Positions 42,329-52,610 of a DNA stretch of 64,000 nucleotides are shown in pieces; positions within the stretch are counted from its first letter, which is position 1; each line of letters begins with the position of its first letter. Source of the stretch: Calditrichales bacterium MX18-03 (GTDB lineage Bacteria > Bacillota > Clostridia > Lutisporales > Lutisporaceae); the NCBI GenBank assembly GCA_021083345.1, contig JAJGRE010000002.1, positions 372,001 through 436,000 of the forward strand, written 5' to 3'. Made by a program: the position numbers and the translations under genes. The notes under the pieces are model-generated. The model ran no database searches, was not told where the DNA came from, and saw nothing but the letters and a program-made list of their open reading frames with translations.

Positions 42329-42946
42329 ATGCTCAACCATTTTATTAACGGCCTTCTGCTGGGGCTGGCCTACGTAGCCCCCATCGGCATGCAAAACCTG
42401 TACGTCATCAATACCGCGCTCAAGTCCGGCAGGCTGCGGGCTTACCAGGTAGCCCTCATTACCATTATTTTTGACATTACGTTGGCATTGTCCTGTTTTT
42501 TCGGAATCGGTCTGATCCTTGACAAACTGCCGGGACTGAGAAGCTTTATACTCGCTGCCGGCAGCCTTGTGATCCTGTATATCGGCGTCGGTCTGCTGCG
42601 CTCCAGGCCAAGTGTTTCAAGAAACATCCCTGTGGATGAGCCGCTTCTGAAGGTTGCAGCCGCATGCTTCACCGTTACCTGGTTCAATCCTCAGGCCATC
42701 ATTGACGGCACCCTGCTTCTGGGCGGCTTCCGGGCTACGCTGCCTGCCGCTTCCGCCAATCTTTTCATTATGGGTGTTGCAGCTGCATCCATTATCTGGT
42801 TTACCAGTCTTGCCACCCTCGTATCCTACTTCCGGAACATGATCGGGGTCAAAACCCTGCGGATCATCAATATCCTGTGCGGTACGGTCATTATTTACTT
42901 TGGTTTGAAGCTGGTGTACGGTTTGATTTCCTCTATTCATATTTGA
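42329..42946 (+). CDS. LysE family amino acid exporter
   Basis: A 205-residue membrane protein with about six transmembrane segments. It starts LNHFINGLLLGLAYVAPIGM, where the family motif P-x-G-P/M is seen as APIGMQNLYVI, and has ACFTVTWFNPQAIIDGTLLL near the middle, the conserved TW-x-NP stretch. It probably exports a basic or other amino acid. AAAGGAG precedes the ATG. It is divergent from the MocR-type regulator and overlaps the end of the ABC permease gene by 14 bases in convergent orientation. Confidence 0.88.
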   Translation: MLNHFINGLLLGLAYVAPIGMQNLYVINTALKSGRLRAYQVALITIIFDITLALSCFFGIGLILDKLPGLRSFILAAGSLVILYIGVGLLRSRPSVSRNIPVDEPLLKVAAACFTVTWFNPQAIIDGTLLLGGFRATLPAASANLFIMGVAAASIIWFTSLATLVSYFRNMIGVKTLRIINILCGTVIIYFGLKLVYGLISSIHI

Positions 42947-45425
42947 TGGACTCAATGATATTCAGGCGGGAGGATTTCATAGCCGGACTGATGGAAGCCG
43001 TGATGGTAATTACCATCCCCGCAGCCAGCGCCAATGCAAACATACTGGTGGAGTAAATCATATTCCCATTAAGCCCCATGCTGCGTGTCACATAAGGTAT
43101 GACCGATATCATCAGCCAGCCTGCAAAAACTCCCATAATTCCGCCGATGAGACCTGTTGTCATGGATTCTATCAATATCATCCGGATGATCTGACCCTGG
43201 CTTATCCCCATGGACCGCAGCACCGCCAGAGATTGCTTCCTTTCCAGAAAGCTCAGGAGCAGGTTGTTCAGAACCCCGAAAATGCCGATGATCATTGCCA
43301 TGAGGGAAAAACCATCCATGATGACAAACATCCGCTCATTCTGTGCAATATTCCGTCCTCTGATTCCTTTTACCGTTTCATTCCAGAACTGTTCCCGGAC
43401 GAATTTGCTCCGGATGGACTGCTGTACCAAATCCGGATCCCCGTCTACTCTGACACATATTGCGCTGTAATAGCGTACTTGCATGTCTGACTTAAGATAC
43501 TTGACCCCTATCAGGGCATAATCCCCATTGTTCTCCAGCGACTCAAAAAATCCGATGACCTTGTAGCTGCGGTCTCCTTTTTTTGTCTCCAGCGTTATGC
43601 TGTCTCCCAGTTTGACATGGAGCTTATCCCTTATTTTACTGGTCATGATGATACTTCTTTCAGCCTCCAAGGTGCTGAGGTACGCTTCTGGACCGCCTGG
43701 AATATCATGCTTGAAGTAGTCAAAGAACTTTTTATCAACCCCATCCACCGAGTTCAGCTTTACATCCGTTCCTGCCACCGGAATACCTTCATAATAGCCG
43801 AACACGCCGTAGGTATCTGTTACGCCTTCAATGGATCTAAAACGTTTCTCATAATTGCGGTCTGCCATCTGGGGACTGGTGTACACCTCGAAATTCCATT
43901 TCCCAAAGAAATCCGAAAGCTCTGTCAATACACTGACACCGGCCGTCTTGATCATCAGAATGCTTGCAATTCCGATGGCAATCAATGCGGTGCTGTTGAT
44001 GATACTTTTGTTGTCCCTCAGATTCTTGGCAGCCAGCACTCCGATGTTTCCAAAAGTCAAAGTATAGATCCGCTCAAAAACCCAGACAAAGAAATGCATT
44101 AAATAGGGGATCACCATAATCACCCCTGCTACCGACAGCAGCAGCACCACCGTGCCGGCAGGCAGTGCCAGCTTCCCGGGCAAAAAGGGCGGCACTACAA
44201 ACGCAGAAGGCAGGAAGAGCAGCGCCAAGTACAGCTTCCATTTTTTCCTTTTTGTTTTTGCTTCTATCTTGTTCAGGACTATATCCTTGACCGGCAGCTT
44301 GGAAACCTTGATGATAGGTATGACAGAACTCACGACGGACAGCGTCAAAGCCATCAGGAACGCTTCAAGAAGCTGCAGGAGTGAGTATTCCAGGGCTATG
44401 TCCATCTTTCCCATCCAGCTAGGTGCGGACATGACCGCCATAGCATACAAAATGGCCAGACCCAGCAGGCAGCCGATAGCGCCACCGATGATTCCATACA
44501 AGATGCTTTCAGCCAGCAGCACGATATCCGTCATTTTTTTAGTCGCACCGACACTTCTGAAAGCGCCGATCACAGGCAGGCGCTCCCTGGTAATGACCTT
44601 AAAGGATGTATAAATGATGAAGATGCTCATAAAAAACACGATGGTCCCCATCATGAAAAACGAGCTGGTTATCCGGTCGGTATAGCTCTTCATATCCTCA
44701 TCGGTTATTGTTTCTGCAACCCGATACCGCTTATACATGGATGACAGTATTTCGATATGCTGCTGCTCCTTCGCCTGATCTTTGGGCTTCATATAAATCG
44801 TGGTAACCAGATGCTGAGCGCCGAATATGGATGCCAGGGTTTCTCTGGGTACAACCGCCGTCGTGGTACGCCCATCTTCCTGGAATGGACCCACTGCTTC
44901 GGCAATGGCGCTGATCCTGAACTTATACCTCTGCTTCCGGATCTCCAGATCAATGATGTCGTTCAGCTTCAGGCCATACTTGGAAGCGGTATAGGCATTG
45001 ATTATGAGCTTGTGGTCACTAAAGGGACGCAACTCGCTTTGTTGTGTAAGCATAAGGGTATTCATCTGCTGAAGCTCCTCCAGGGCAAAGCCCTGAAGGT
45101 TGATCCGGACGACTTCATCTTTGCTGAATTTATAGATGGCATTGCTCTGTACGGCACCAACGATATACGACATTTCATTCCTCAGGCTCCCGCATTTTTG
45201 CGCAGAGAAGAAACCCGATGGTGATGTACGAATCGAGTGAATTATGATATCAGCTGTCCCATAGTATTTTCGCATCTGCTCGACATACATGTTTTTCAGG
45301 GTACCGGTTATGGAAATACTGCCGAAGAACAATGCCGTGGAAAGGATAATGGAAAATATAATCAGAAATGTCCGCATTTTTTTCTCAAAAATATTTCTGA
45401 AAGCAAATTTTAGAATGATACCCAT
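42933..45425 (-). CDS. FtsX/MacB-like ABC transporter permease, no adjacent ATPase
   Basis: An 830-residue permease with ten hydrophobic segments in the arrangement TM1, large MacB-type extracytoplasmic loop, TM2-TM4, two central segments, second loop, and last three segments. Two FtsX-type domains appear: VITRERLPVIGAFRSVGATK and LERKQSLAVLRSMGISQGQI, the coupling-helix regions. ATG at 45425 with AAGGAGAA is preferred over the open frame to 45464. Such permeases act with an LolD-like ATPase in lipoprotein handling, antimicrobial peptide sensing or cell wall control, but no ATPase gene is next to it. Confidence 0.9.
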   Translation of the reverse strand: MGIILKFAFRNIFEKKMRTFLIIFSIILSTALFFGSISITGTLKNMYVEQMRKYYGTADIIIHSIRTSPSGFFSAQKCGSLRNEMSYIVGAVQSNAIYKFSKDEVVRINLQGFALEELQQMNTLMLTQQSELRPFSDHKLIINAYTASKYGLKLNDIIDLEIRKQRYKFRISAIAEAVGPFQEDGRTTTAVVPRETLASIFGAQHLVTTIYMKPKDQAKEQQHIEILSSMYKRYRVAETITDEDMKSYTDRITSSFFMMGTIVFFMSIFIIYTSFKVITRERLPVIGAFRSVGATKKMTDIVLLAESILYGIIGGAIGCLLGLAILYAMAVMSAPSWMGKMDIALEYSLLQLLEAFLMALTLSVVSSVIPIIKVSKLPVKDIVLNKIEAKTKRKKWKLYLALLFLPSAFVVPPFLPGKLALPAGTVVLLLSVAGVIMVIPYLMHFFVWVFERIYTLTFGNIGVLAAKNLRDNKSIINSTALIAIGIASILMIKTAGVSVLTELSDFFGKWNFEVYTSPQMADRNYEKRFRSIEGVTDTYGVFGYYEGIPVAGTDVKLNSVDGVDKKFFDYFKHDIPGGPEAYLSTLEAERSIIMTSKIRDKLHVKLGDSITLETKKGDRSYKVIGFFESLENNGDYALIGVKYLKSDMQVRYYSAICVRVDGDPDLVQQSIRSKFVREQFWNETVKGIRGRNIAQNERMFVIMDGFSLMAMIIGIFGVLNNLLLSFLERKQSLAVLRSMGISQGQIIRMILIESMTTGLIGGIMGVFAGWLMISVIPYVTRSMGLNGNMIYSTSMFALALAAGMVITITASISPAMKSSRLNIIESIKYE

Positions 45426-45611
45426 TGTACTTCTCCTTATAAACAACTGGATCCTAGACCCCACAACCTATAATACGTACCGGCGTTTAAAAGGTTTGGC
45501 GTTTTTTTACTGTTTTGATTCTTTTGTACAGGCCATTCCACATAAGATTTAGAGTAGAACGGTAAACAAGCATTTGATGCAATAGGTGCAAAACTAAAAT
45601 GGGGTGGAAGG

Positions 45612-46115
45612 ATGAAAAGTGAAAGGTTGCTGCTCTTCAGCCTGCTTTTTATGGGGCTCTCGGTGGTTTTCCAGACGGTTCCTGCAGCTATCGGACATCA
45701 GCTGGTCCTACTCTCGGTCTTCAGCAGTCTGCTGATATTCATGATGACCGGTATGTCCCTGTTTTTGGGCTTTGCAGCCTATATTATCGTCGGAATCGGT
45801 ACAGCGGTGGTAAATCCCTATGATGCCGTGCTGTTTTGGGGAATTACGGGAGTGCTCGGCTTATCAGGCAGCCTATGGTACCGACTGAGCAGAAGCAGGG
45901 TTGCGGCATCCGCTGCCACTGCCTGCATCATGGCTATTACAACTTTCACTATTAACCGGTTGCTGATGCTTTACCCATACAGAACAGCCTATTCACTTCC
46001 CACGCAGTTCCTGATGCTGGCTATGGGTCTTTTCCCCTGCTGTCTGGCCTTTGTCTGCTTTGCAGCCTATATTGACCGGCAGTTCAACCACTTTGTACAA
46101 TTAAAGGACCGGTGA
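45612..46115 (+). CDS. integral membrane protein, function unknown
   Basis: A 167-residue protein with about five hydrophobic segments: LLLFSLLFMGLSVVFQTVPA, LVLLSVFSSLLIFMMTGMSL, AAYIIVGIGTAV, VLFWGITGVLGLSG and LMLAMGLFPCCLAFVCF. No charged residues typical of transporters are seen. It has GGGTGGAAGG before the ATG. Its end overlaps the convergent M23 gene by 15 bases. It may belong to small membrane proteins of spore-formers, but I do not recognise a family. Confidence 0.65.
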   Translation: MKSERLLLFSLLFMGLSVVFQTVPAAIGHQLVLLSVFSSLLIFMMTGMSLFLGFAAYIIVGIGTAVVNPYDAVLFWGITGVLGLSGSLWYRLSRSRVAASAATACIMAITTFTINRLLMLYPYRTAYSLPTQFLMLAMGLFPCCLAFVCFAAYIDRQFNHFVQLKDR

Positions 46116-47078
46116 ATCACCAAAGCTCTTCCTGATAAATTCCATGGGGTCTCTGGACATCAAGTAGCTCGGATCGATGTATACCGGTCCGGCACTGACC
46201 GTCCAATGCAGATGCGGTCCTGTAGAAAACCCGGTGGAACCCACTTCTCCAAGGATTTCTCCTTTTTCGATGTTTGCCCCTTCCACAACCTTTATTTTGT
46301 CCAGGTGGCAGTATGCACTAAAGATACCGCAGCCATGATCGATGATGACTGTATTTCCTGTTACCTTCAACATCATGGCCAGCCTGACGATGCCGTTGTT
46401 GGAAGCGGCAACAGGCGTACCTGTTTTTGCCGATATGTCCAGTGCCGTATGGCGTCCTGTTTCTTCTCCGTTCACATACCGTATCATCCCAAAATCAGTG
46501 GATATCCGTCCCATCACCGGCAGTACAAACACGCCTTCCCACAGCGGCTCACCGGCAGACAGTGCTTTTGCCCTTTCCACATGGACACGGTCATCATTGA
46601 GGTTTTCCTCACTTCTCTGCTCCTTCTGTGCACCTGACACCTTAAGGCGCTGCTCCGAGAACTGCTTCAACATGATATCCATGACAATATCCTTGTGTGC
46701 CACAACTTTTTCGTTACGGAGCACCTGTATGGTATAGGGGTATTTCCCTTCTTTGGTTCTGCAGTTAACCCCTACTAACGCCATTTTCCCAGCTTGATAG
46801 GGATAAAATACCGGCTCTGTCTGAGACAGTGCCGTAATGATCCTGATTTCATCCTGACCCTCAGCAGCTTTTATAATGACTGAAAAAAACTCACCCGGCC
46901 AGAGCACAGTGTTGGAAACAAGGATTTCAGGCACTGGCGCTTCCTGCGGGATCTCTTCCTCTTTGTCTTCAGTTATGCTGCCGATGTCGCCTGCCCCCAT
47001 GCATGATGTCAGAACAAAAACACACGCCATTATCAGCCATACCATCTTCATGCAGGCCTTTCTCGTGATGCTTTTCAT
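46101..47078 (-). CDS. M23 family metallopeptidase lipoprotein
   Basis: A 325-residue exported peptidoglycan endopeptidase-type protein. The lipobox VLTSCMG makes a lipoprotein. After a beta-rich N-terminal domain (about residues 45-140), the M23/LytM domain has GRHTALDISAKTGTPVAASN with the zinc His and Asp, FSAYCHLDKIKV and TGPHLHWTVSAG with the catalytic H-x-H. The zinc ligands are complete, so hydrolytic activity is possible. GGAGG precedes the ATG. It is a single gene. Confidence 0.9.
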   Translation of the reverse strand: MKSITRKACMKMVWLIMACVFVLTSCMGAGDIGSITEDKEEEIPQEAPVPEILVSNTVLWPGEFFSVIIKAAEGQDEIRIITALSQTEPVFYPYQAGKMALVGVNCRTKEGKYPYTIQVLRNEKVVAHKDIVMDIMLKQFSEQRLKVSGAQKEQRSEENLNDDRVHVERAKALSAGEPLWEGVFVLPVMGRISTDFGMIRYVNGEETGRHTALDISAKTGTPVAASNNGIVRLAMMLKVTGNTVIIDHGCGIFSAYCHLDKIKVVEGANIEKGEILGEVGSTGFSTGPHLHWTVSAGPVYIDPSYLMSRDPMEFIRKSFGDSPVL

Positions 47079-47167
47079 GCAGTCCCTCCTTAACGCTCTT
47101 TTTATTCATTGTATCAGAACCTGCATCCCTGTGCCATTATAGATCATGTTATACTTCCCTACGCTAT

Positions 47168-47210
47168 AAAAAAGGCCTGCAGCAACACATATTGATGTGT
47201 CGTGCAGGCC
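47168..47210 (-). terminator. terminator of the cheW/chemoreceptor operon
   Basis: GGCCTGCA (47174-47181) pairs with TGCAGGCC (47203-47210), with an inner ACACAT/ATGTGT hairpin; the minus strand ends in TTTTTT. Confidence 0.85.
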
Positions 47211-47219
47211 CGAGGCAGA

Positions 47220-47666
47220 CTAAACCGCTATTGCAGCATTCTCTGTGACGATTGCCTCTATGTTAAGAATAATAAGCATATTCTCATTCTCCGATCTTTT
47301 CCCGATTCCGGAAATAAAGCGCCGGTTAATGATGCCGGTCATATCCCAGACCGAGTCAATCTGGTCAATATCCATGGTCAATACCTCAGATGCCTCATCA
47401 GCAATAATGCCCATCATCTTCTGTCCTGAATTGATTACGATAATTCTTGTTTTTTCACTCAGGTTACCTTCCTGTACATTAAAACGCTTCTTGAGGTTGA
47501 TGATGGGGATGATATCCCCCCTGAGATTAAGGATGCCTTCTATATAATCCGGTGAATTGGGGATTTGGGTTGGCTGGCGGTAAGGGCCGATTTCCCGCAC
47601 ATTGAATATATCCAGTCCATATTCCTGGTCATTCAGCTTGAATATTACCAGCTGCATCGTTTGCAT
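47220..47666 (-). CDS. cheW: CheW chemotaxis coupling protein
   Basis: A 148-residue adaptor linking chemoreceptors to CheA. It starts with the typical QLVIFKLNDQEYGLDIFNVR, continues with IEGILNLRGDIIPIINLKKR (the conserved NLRG motif) and ends with the second SH3-like half. GGGGTG precedes the ATG. It is the last gene of an operon with two chemoreceptors and an HD-GYP protein, so a dedicated receptor/adaptor set is inferred. There is no CheA here. Confidence 0.93.
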   Translation of the reverse strand: MQTMQLVIFKLNDQEYGLDIFNVREIGPYRQPTQIPNSPDYIEGILNLRGDIIPIINLKKRFNVQEGNLSEKTRIIVINSGQKMMGIIADEASEVLTMDIDQIDSVWDMTGIINRRFISGIGKRSENENMLIILNIEAIVTENAAIAV

Positions 47667-47681
47667 GCTTTCACCCCTTCT

Positions 47682-49691
47682 TTATATCCTAAAAGCTTTT
47701 GTGTACTGAGACAGTTCGTCGACCAGCCCTGTCAGATCTCCTGCCGTTGTGTTTACTTCCTCAATGGTGGAATACTGCTCTTCTGTTGTGGCTGTTATTT
47801 CCTCTGTATGGGCAGCACTTTGCTGAGCGGCTGCGGCAGTCGCATCCATAACCTGCGCGATCTCCTCGATACCGGATACTATAGCCGCTGCTGAACCGGA
47901 AATCACATTCACGTGTCCTACCACATTGCCTGTAGCTGAAGAAATCTTTTCAAATGCTTCTTCCGTCAGCCGTACTGCAGCCTGCTGCTCTTCCACCGCC
48001 TGGATTGAGCCGTTCATATGCTCCCGTACATTCTCCACCTTTTTCTGGATTTCCGCAATAATATTGGAAATCTGCCTGGTGGACATATTGGAATTCTCCG
48101 CCAGCTTGCGTACTTCATCCGCAACCACGGCAAAGCCCCTGCCGACTTCCCCTGCTCTGGCCGCTTCAATGGCAGCATTGAGGGCCAACATGTTTGTCTG
48201 TTCCGAAATGCCGGTTATTACGTTGATGACCTGCCCGATTTCCTTTGCCTTGGTTGACAGTTCATCAACAGCATTGCTGACTGTCCTGGAGCTGTCGACG
48301 TTTTTCATCATTTTTTCATTCTGGCTGTTTATGGTATCCAAGCCTGTTCTGACAGCCAGTTTGGTTACCTCCGTACTGTCAACCGTGTCCTTGATGTTCA
48401 CAACAATATCCTGCAGCTTGGATAACGCTTCCTTCGCCAGCACAGCACCCTTTGCAACCTGACTTGCCTGATCATTGGCATTACTGGCCAAATCATCAAT
48501 TGTTGAGGCAATTTCCTGTGCCCCGCTGCTGGAGCGTTTAGCATTCTCACCCAGCTTATCAGCTGCACTTTTGAGCTTGTTTGTAATACCGGCATTTTGA
48601 ACCACCGTATTTCTAAGGTTTTCAGTCATTCCATTAATGCCGTCGCATAGTTGCTTAAACTCTTTGCTTGAATTCATCTTTAGCTTATCCGTCAAGTCTC
48701 CGCCGCCGATCTTTTTCAGCGCGGTCAATACCTTTGCCAGCTCATTCAGAACATTTCTCTTTAAAGAAACGTAGATGATGACAATACAAAGAAAGCAAGC
48801 TATGAATGACACAATGGCGACATCCCTCAGCAGCATTGCCAGTCCGCCTGTAAACTCGTGGGCTGGTATCGTTGCAGCAATCAGATAGTTATCATATTTC
48901 TTAAAGCTTAGAAACTTGTTTTCTCCATTGAACGCATATTTGAAGCTACCCTCTGTTTTTCCTCCAAGCTGCTTGAAAAAAGGGTACTGCGTTGCATCTT
49001 CACCAATCCGTGCCTCATCCTTATGACTGATCACTTTATTGGATGCTGCGTCCAGGACGAAGATGTAACCGTTTTTCCCGAACTGAAACCTTGAAGCGAT
49101 ACCCTTTATATCTGCTTTGGCCAGCGCGTTTTGGAGTTTTTCAGGTGCTACACCCACTTGGACGATACCCGCTTTATCCCTTCTGGCCACTCCGATATAT
49201 TGGAACAACACGTTATCAGCGCCTCGGGGCGACGGTTCCTGGGCTAATTCAAAGTCCGGTTTGCTTAATGCTGCCAGAAAGGGCTTCGTTTGGTCAGCCG
49301 AGTTAAAGTCAAATCCATAGAAATCAGGTATATTTCCCCATCGAAGCACACCTTTCTCGTCACAAATGTGGATTTCTTCTACACCAAGGCTTTTAGCGAT
49401 CGTACTCAATGTATCGATATTCTCGATCATTTCCGGTTTTACCTGAATCATAGCCGCCAGGGTTCTAGCTTTTGTCAGATAGTTTTCGTTCATATCCTTT
49501 TTCAATTCAGTCAGCTCGATTTTTTGCCCGTCCAATGTAGCGACAACCTCATTCAGCTTTGAACTTGTAATACTCTCCATATTTCCGTCAATCAGCTTCT
49601 CCTCGAGCAAATAAGATAAAGCTGTAATTGTCGCAAAAGCTATGATCAGCACAAAGACAATTGGAATAATGATCTTGTTTTGCAGCTTCAT
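47682..49691 (-). CDS. methyl-accepting chemotaxis protein with unusual helical Cache sensor
   Basis: A 669-residue membrane chemoreceptor. TM1 lies near residues 8-28; the extracytoplasmic part (about 30-285) begins with a long helix and then a Cache-type fold with [40 protein letters not shown] and [20 protein letters not shown]. The Y-x4-R-x-WY amino acid motif of the neighbouring receptor is absent, so the ligand differs. TM2, HAMP, and the signalling coiled coil follow ([20 protein letters not shown]). GGAGG precedes the ATG. It lies between another receptor and cheW in the same operon. Confidence 0.9.
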   Translation of the reverse strand: MKLQNKIIIPIVFVLIIAFATITALSYLLEEKLIDGNMESITSSKLNEVVATLDGQKIELTELKKDMNENYLTKARTLAAMIQVKPEMIENIDTLSTIAKSLGVEEIHICDEKGVLRWGNIPDFYGFDFNSADQTKPFLAALSKPDFELAQEPSPRGADNVLFQYIGVARRDKAGIVQVGVAPEKLQNALAKADIKGIASRFQFGKNGYIFVLDAASNKVISHKDEARIGEDATQYPFFKQLGGKTEGSFKYAFNGENKFLSFKKYDNYLIAATIPAHEFTGGLAMLLRDVAIVSFIACFLCIVIIYVSLKRNVLNELAKVLTALKKIGGGDLTDKLKMNSSKEFKQLCDGINGMTENLRNTVVQNAGITNKLKSAADKLGENAKRSSSGAQEIASTIDDLASNANDQASQVAKGAVLAKEALSKLQDIVVNIKDTVDSTEVTKLAVRTGLDTINSQNEKMMKNVDSSRTVSNAVDELSTKAKEIGQVINVITGISEQTNMLALNAAIEAARAGEVGRGFAVVADEVRKLAENSNMSTRQISNIIAEIQKKVENVREHMNGSIQAVEEQQAAVRLTEEAFEKISSATGNVVGHVNVISGSAAAIVSGIEEIAQVMDATAAAAQQSAAHTEEITATTEEQYSTIEEVNTTAGDLTGLVDELSQYTKAFRI

Positions 49692-49716
49692 TTCCTACCT
49701 CCAATTAACATTTTAA

Positions 49717-51696
49717 CTATACTTTGAAGTTGTTGACTGTTCCCTGAAGCTCTGCAGTCAGCCGTGACAGTTGGTTGATGCTATTTGCAATTTCTTGGAG
49801 CGATGCAGTCTGTTCCTCAGTAGAAGCCGCTACCTCTTCGCAGTTTGCTGCATAACTCTCAGCTACAGCCGAAATGCTGTTGATTACTTCGCTGATATCT
49901 GATGCTTCTCTATTGATACTGAATGCATCTGTTTTGACTTTTTTGAACCGCTGGATAATTTCCTGTATGGACTCCGCTATCACTTCAAAGACCTTTTCAA
50001 CTTCTTTTACCGATACTTCCTGTGCTTCTATGGTTTTACCGGCAGTCGACATTTCATTGACGACATTATCTGTTCCCCTCCGGATTTCACTGATCAGTCC
50101 GCTGATTTTCCCTGTTGCTGCAGTGGACTGTTCTGCCAGCTTCCTTACCTCATCCGCTACAACGGCAAAGCCCCGGCCTTGTTCGCCGGCTCTGGCCGCT
50201 TCGATTGCTGCATTAAGTGCCAGCATGTTGGTTTGCCTGGATATTCCGTCGATAACTTCTACAATTTCGCCGATTTGCTTTGACTTTTCGTCCAGCATAC
50301 CGATCGCCACGGAAACGTTCTTTCCTGCGTTCGTGTTTTCCTGTACTCTCAGACCCTGTACCTTAACAGTTTCCATCCCGCTGTCTATCAGGTTATATAT
50401 CCTGCTCGCCGCATCATCCACCAAGCTTATTTGATCTCCTACCGATCGTAACGCGGCTTCCAGGTTTCCAATTTTCTGCGCACCCTCCTGGACGCTGACG
50501 GACTGCGAATCAGCTCCCTTGGCCAGGTCGGATACTGCTGCCGCAATTTGTTCCGATACTCTGGCTGTCTGCATGGATGTATTCGTCATTTGAAGTGCCG
50601 ATTCTGTTACAGACTGAGTCAGCTTGGTTATATGGTGGATCATCTGCTTCAAGCTGTCGGACATTTTGTTGAAGCTGGCTGCCAGTTGGCCGGTCTCGTC
50701 TTTGGAGTTTACCGTCACTTGATGTGCTAAATTTCCCGAAGCCATTTCCACTGCTGCACTGTTTAGCTTCACAATCGGTTTTGCAATCGCCTTGGCTATG
50801 AAAAAGACCATTCCGCTCATCAGCAGCAGCGCGACCAGCATGCTTACGGCCGAATTGGCAACGACTCTGTTCATTTCTGCATAGACTTCACTTTCGGGAA
50901 TGGAGGCCATCAGCTTCCACCCGTTTGCAGGTATGGTTGCAAAAGTCGCTACTTTCTTCTGTCCTTTATAACTATAGTGGATGAAGCCGTTGTCCGCTTT
51001 TAGAATGGTCTCTGCCAGTTTTACAACGTCCTTGTCGGAGTTCTCCTGCATTTTCTGGCTCAGCTGAGCCTTATCCGGATGTGCCAGAACCGTTCCGTTT
51101 TTATCTACAACGACGATGTACCCGCTTTTGCCATATTTGAACTCCTTGGCATAGCGGCTGATTTCCTCAAGTGAAATATCTCCTGCCAGCACCCCCCTAA
51201 CCTTTCCGTCAGGAAAATCAACGCGCTTGATGATTGAAATGATGAATTGATTGGTAATGGCGTCCAAATAGGGGTCACTAAATGCAATCCCGTCTGCTTC
51301 CAAGCCCTGCTTGTACCACGGTCTGATTCTTGCATCATAGTCTGCAGGCGGAACCCATCCGCTTCCATCTATAAAACGTCCGTCCTCCAATCCTATATAG
51401 ACGTCCTGTATCTGGTCATATTTCTGGGTGATGCTTACATAGGTTGCCTGCTCCTTGGTCTCATCAACGCCTGTGGTAAGATTGACTTCATGAAGCGCAT
51501 CAATGATCATTGCCGAGTTCATCAGCCACCCATTGATTTTTTCTGCCATTTCCTGCACAATCAATCTGCTTTGTTTTTCGATGTCCTGTTCCATCATGGA
51601 GCGGGTATAGGAATAAAACGCAATGGACACAACCCCCAAGGTGACCAGCATAACAGATAAGATACTCACCAACAACTTTTTTCTAATACTGTTCAT
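49717..51696 (-). CDS. methyl-accepting chemotaxis protein with dCache sensor
   Basis: A 659-residue membrane chemoreceptor. TM1 lies near 10-30, dCache to about 285, TM2 near 285-305, then HAMP and the signalling domain with [20 protein letters not shown]. The distal membrane-side Cache part has [14 protein letters not shown], then DPYLDAITN and [11 protein letters not shown], matching the Y-x4-R-x-WY ... Y ... D pattern of amino-acid-binding dCache domains. GGAGGAG precedes the ATG. It stands between the HD-GYP gene and the second receptor; all four genes of this operon have short gaps. Confidence 0.93.
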   Translation of the reverse strand: MNSIRKKLLVSILSVMLVTLGVVSIAFYSYTRSMMEQDIEKQSRLIVQEMAEKINGWLMNSAMIIDALHEVNLTTGVDETKEQATYVSITQKYDQIQDVYIGLEDGRFIDGSGWVPPADYDARIRPWYKQGLEADGIAFSDPYLDAITNQFIISIIKRVDFPDGKVRGVLAGDISLEEISRYAKEFKYGKSGYIVVVDKNGTVLAHPDKAQLSQKMQENSDKDVVKLAETILKADNGFIHYSYKGQKKVATFATIPANGWKLMASIPESEVYAEMNRVVANSAVSMLVALLLMSGMVFFIAKAIAKPIVKLNSAAVEMASGNLAHQVTVNSKDETGQLAASFNKMSDSLKQMIHHITKLTQSVTESALQMTNTSMQTARVSEQIAAAVSDLAKGADSQSVSVQEGAQKIGNLEAALRSVGDQISLVDDAASRIYNLIDSGMETVKVQGLRVQENTNAGKNVSVAIGMLDEKSKQIGEIVEVIDGISRQTNMLALNAAIEAARAGEQGRGFAVVADEVRKLAEQSTAATGKISGLISEIRRGTDNVVNEMSTAGKTIEAQEVSVKEVEKVFEVIAESIQEIIQRFKKVKTDAFSINREASDISEVINSISAVAESYAANCEEVAASTEEQTASLQEIANSINQLSRLTAELQGTVNNFKV

Positions 51697-51725
51697 GATA
51701 CTCCTCCTTTTATAATAAAGCTTCG

Positions 51726-52391
51726 TTAAACAACACAGCTTGGCGAAGCATTCAGCACAAACGGTTCTGTCCCGATGAATTCTAAAGCATCTGCAAAAGC
51801 ATCCACAATTTGGCCGTCAAACTGTTTATCCTTTTCCCTTCTTAACTCCTCCAAGGCTTCCCCGAAAGACATCTTGTTTTTATAAACACGTTCGGAGGAC
51901 ATCGCATCAAATGCGTCGGCAACAGAAAGAATCCTTGAAAGAAAAGGGATTTTTTTTCCCATCTTGCCCTTTGGGTATCCTTTCCCGTCATAGCGCTCAT
52001 GATGGTCCAATATCGTCAAAGCAATTTCATTATTATCGCAAATAAGACCTGCCATATAATAACCGTTAAATGCATGGCATTTGATTTCCTTGAACTCGTA
52101 ATCAGTAAGGCCACCGGGCTTCATAAGTACGCCTTTTGAAATATACATTTTCCCGATATCATGGATGATCGAAGCACTCCATAATTTCTTCCTGTCTTCT
52201 GCCGAAATATCTAAATATTCGGCAGTCATCATGGCATAATTGGATACCCTTACACAATGACTAAAATTCCGATCGCAATCGTTATAAATGAGTTGAAGCA
52301 TATATCCCATATTTTTCAGATGTTTAGCATCGTTAGCGTAGGGAAAATAAGCATTATACAGCGTCTTGGCCAGATCAAACCCGTTATGCAT
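51726..52391 (-). CDS. HD-GYP domain protein, probable c-di-GMP phosphodiesterase
   Basis: A 221-residue soluble protein consisting almost only of the HD-GYP domain. The metal-site motifs are intact: [37 protein letters not shown] (HD), [12 protein letters not shown] (His) and [18 protein letters not shown], the full HHExxDGxGYP signature, with [19 protein letters not shown] at 52391 with GGGGGC seven bases upstream is preferred over TTG at 52406. It is the first gene of the operon HD-GYP/receptor/receptor/cheW, so c-di-GMP breakdown is tied to a chemotaxis set. Confidence 0.92.
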   Translation of the reverse strand: MHNGFDLAKTLYNAYFPYANDAKHLKNMGYMLQLIYNDCDRNFSHCVRVSNYAMMTAEYLDISAEDRKKLWSASIIHDIGKMYISKGVLMKPGGLTDYEFKEIKCHAFNGYYMAGLICDNNEIALTILDHHERYDGKGYPKGKMGKKIPFLSRILSVADAFDAMSSERVYKNKMSFGEALEELRREKDKQFDGQIVDAFADALEFIGTEPFVLNASPSCVV

Positions 52392-52540
52392 TTTATAAGC
52401 CCCCAATACTCATATAAACTTTTTTAGAAAATCCATCCTGTTTGATTCTAGCAAAACGTTCTACCTTAATCAGTGTCCGAAAGGATAAAAAAAGGTGGAA
52501 TTGTGTCACTACTAGAAGTCGTGTAGAAATGCCCCGCAAT

Positions 52541-52582
52541 AAAAAACCTGCACGGTCTGAATCTTTTCAGACCGTGCAGGTT
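52541..52582 (-). terminator. terminator after the MalT-like regulator gene
   Basis: A 16-base perfect stem (AACCTGCACGGTCTGA, 52545-52560, and its complement 52567-52582) with a 6-base loop; the minus strand reads TTTTTTATT after it. It separates the regulator from the HD-GYP operon. Confidence 0.88.
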
Positions 52583-52610
52583 CTTTCTCATTTCAGTTAC
52601 ACGAGTAAAT

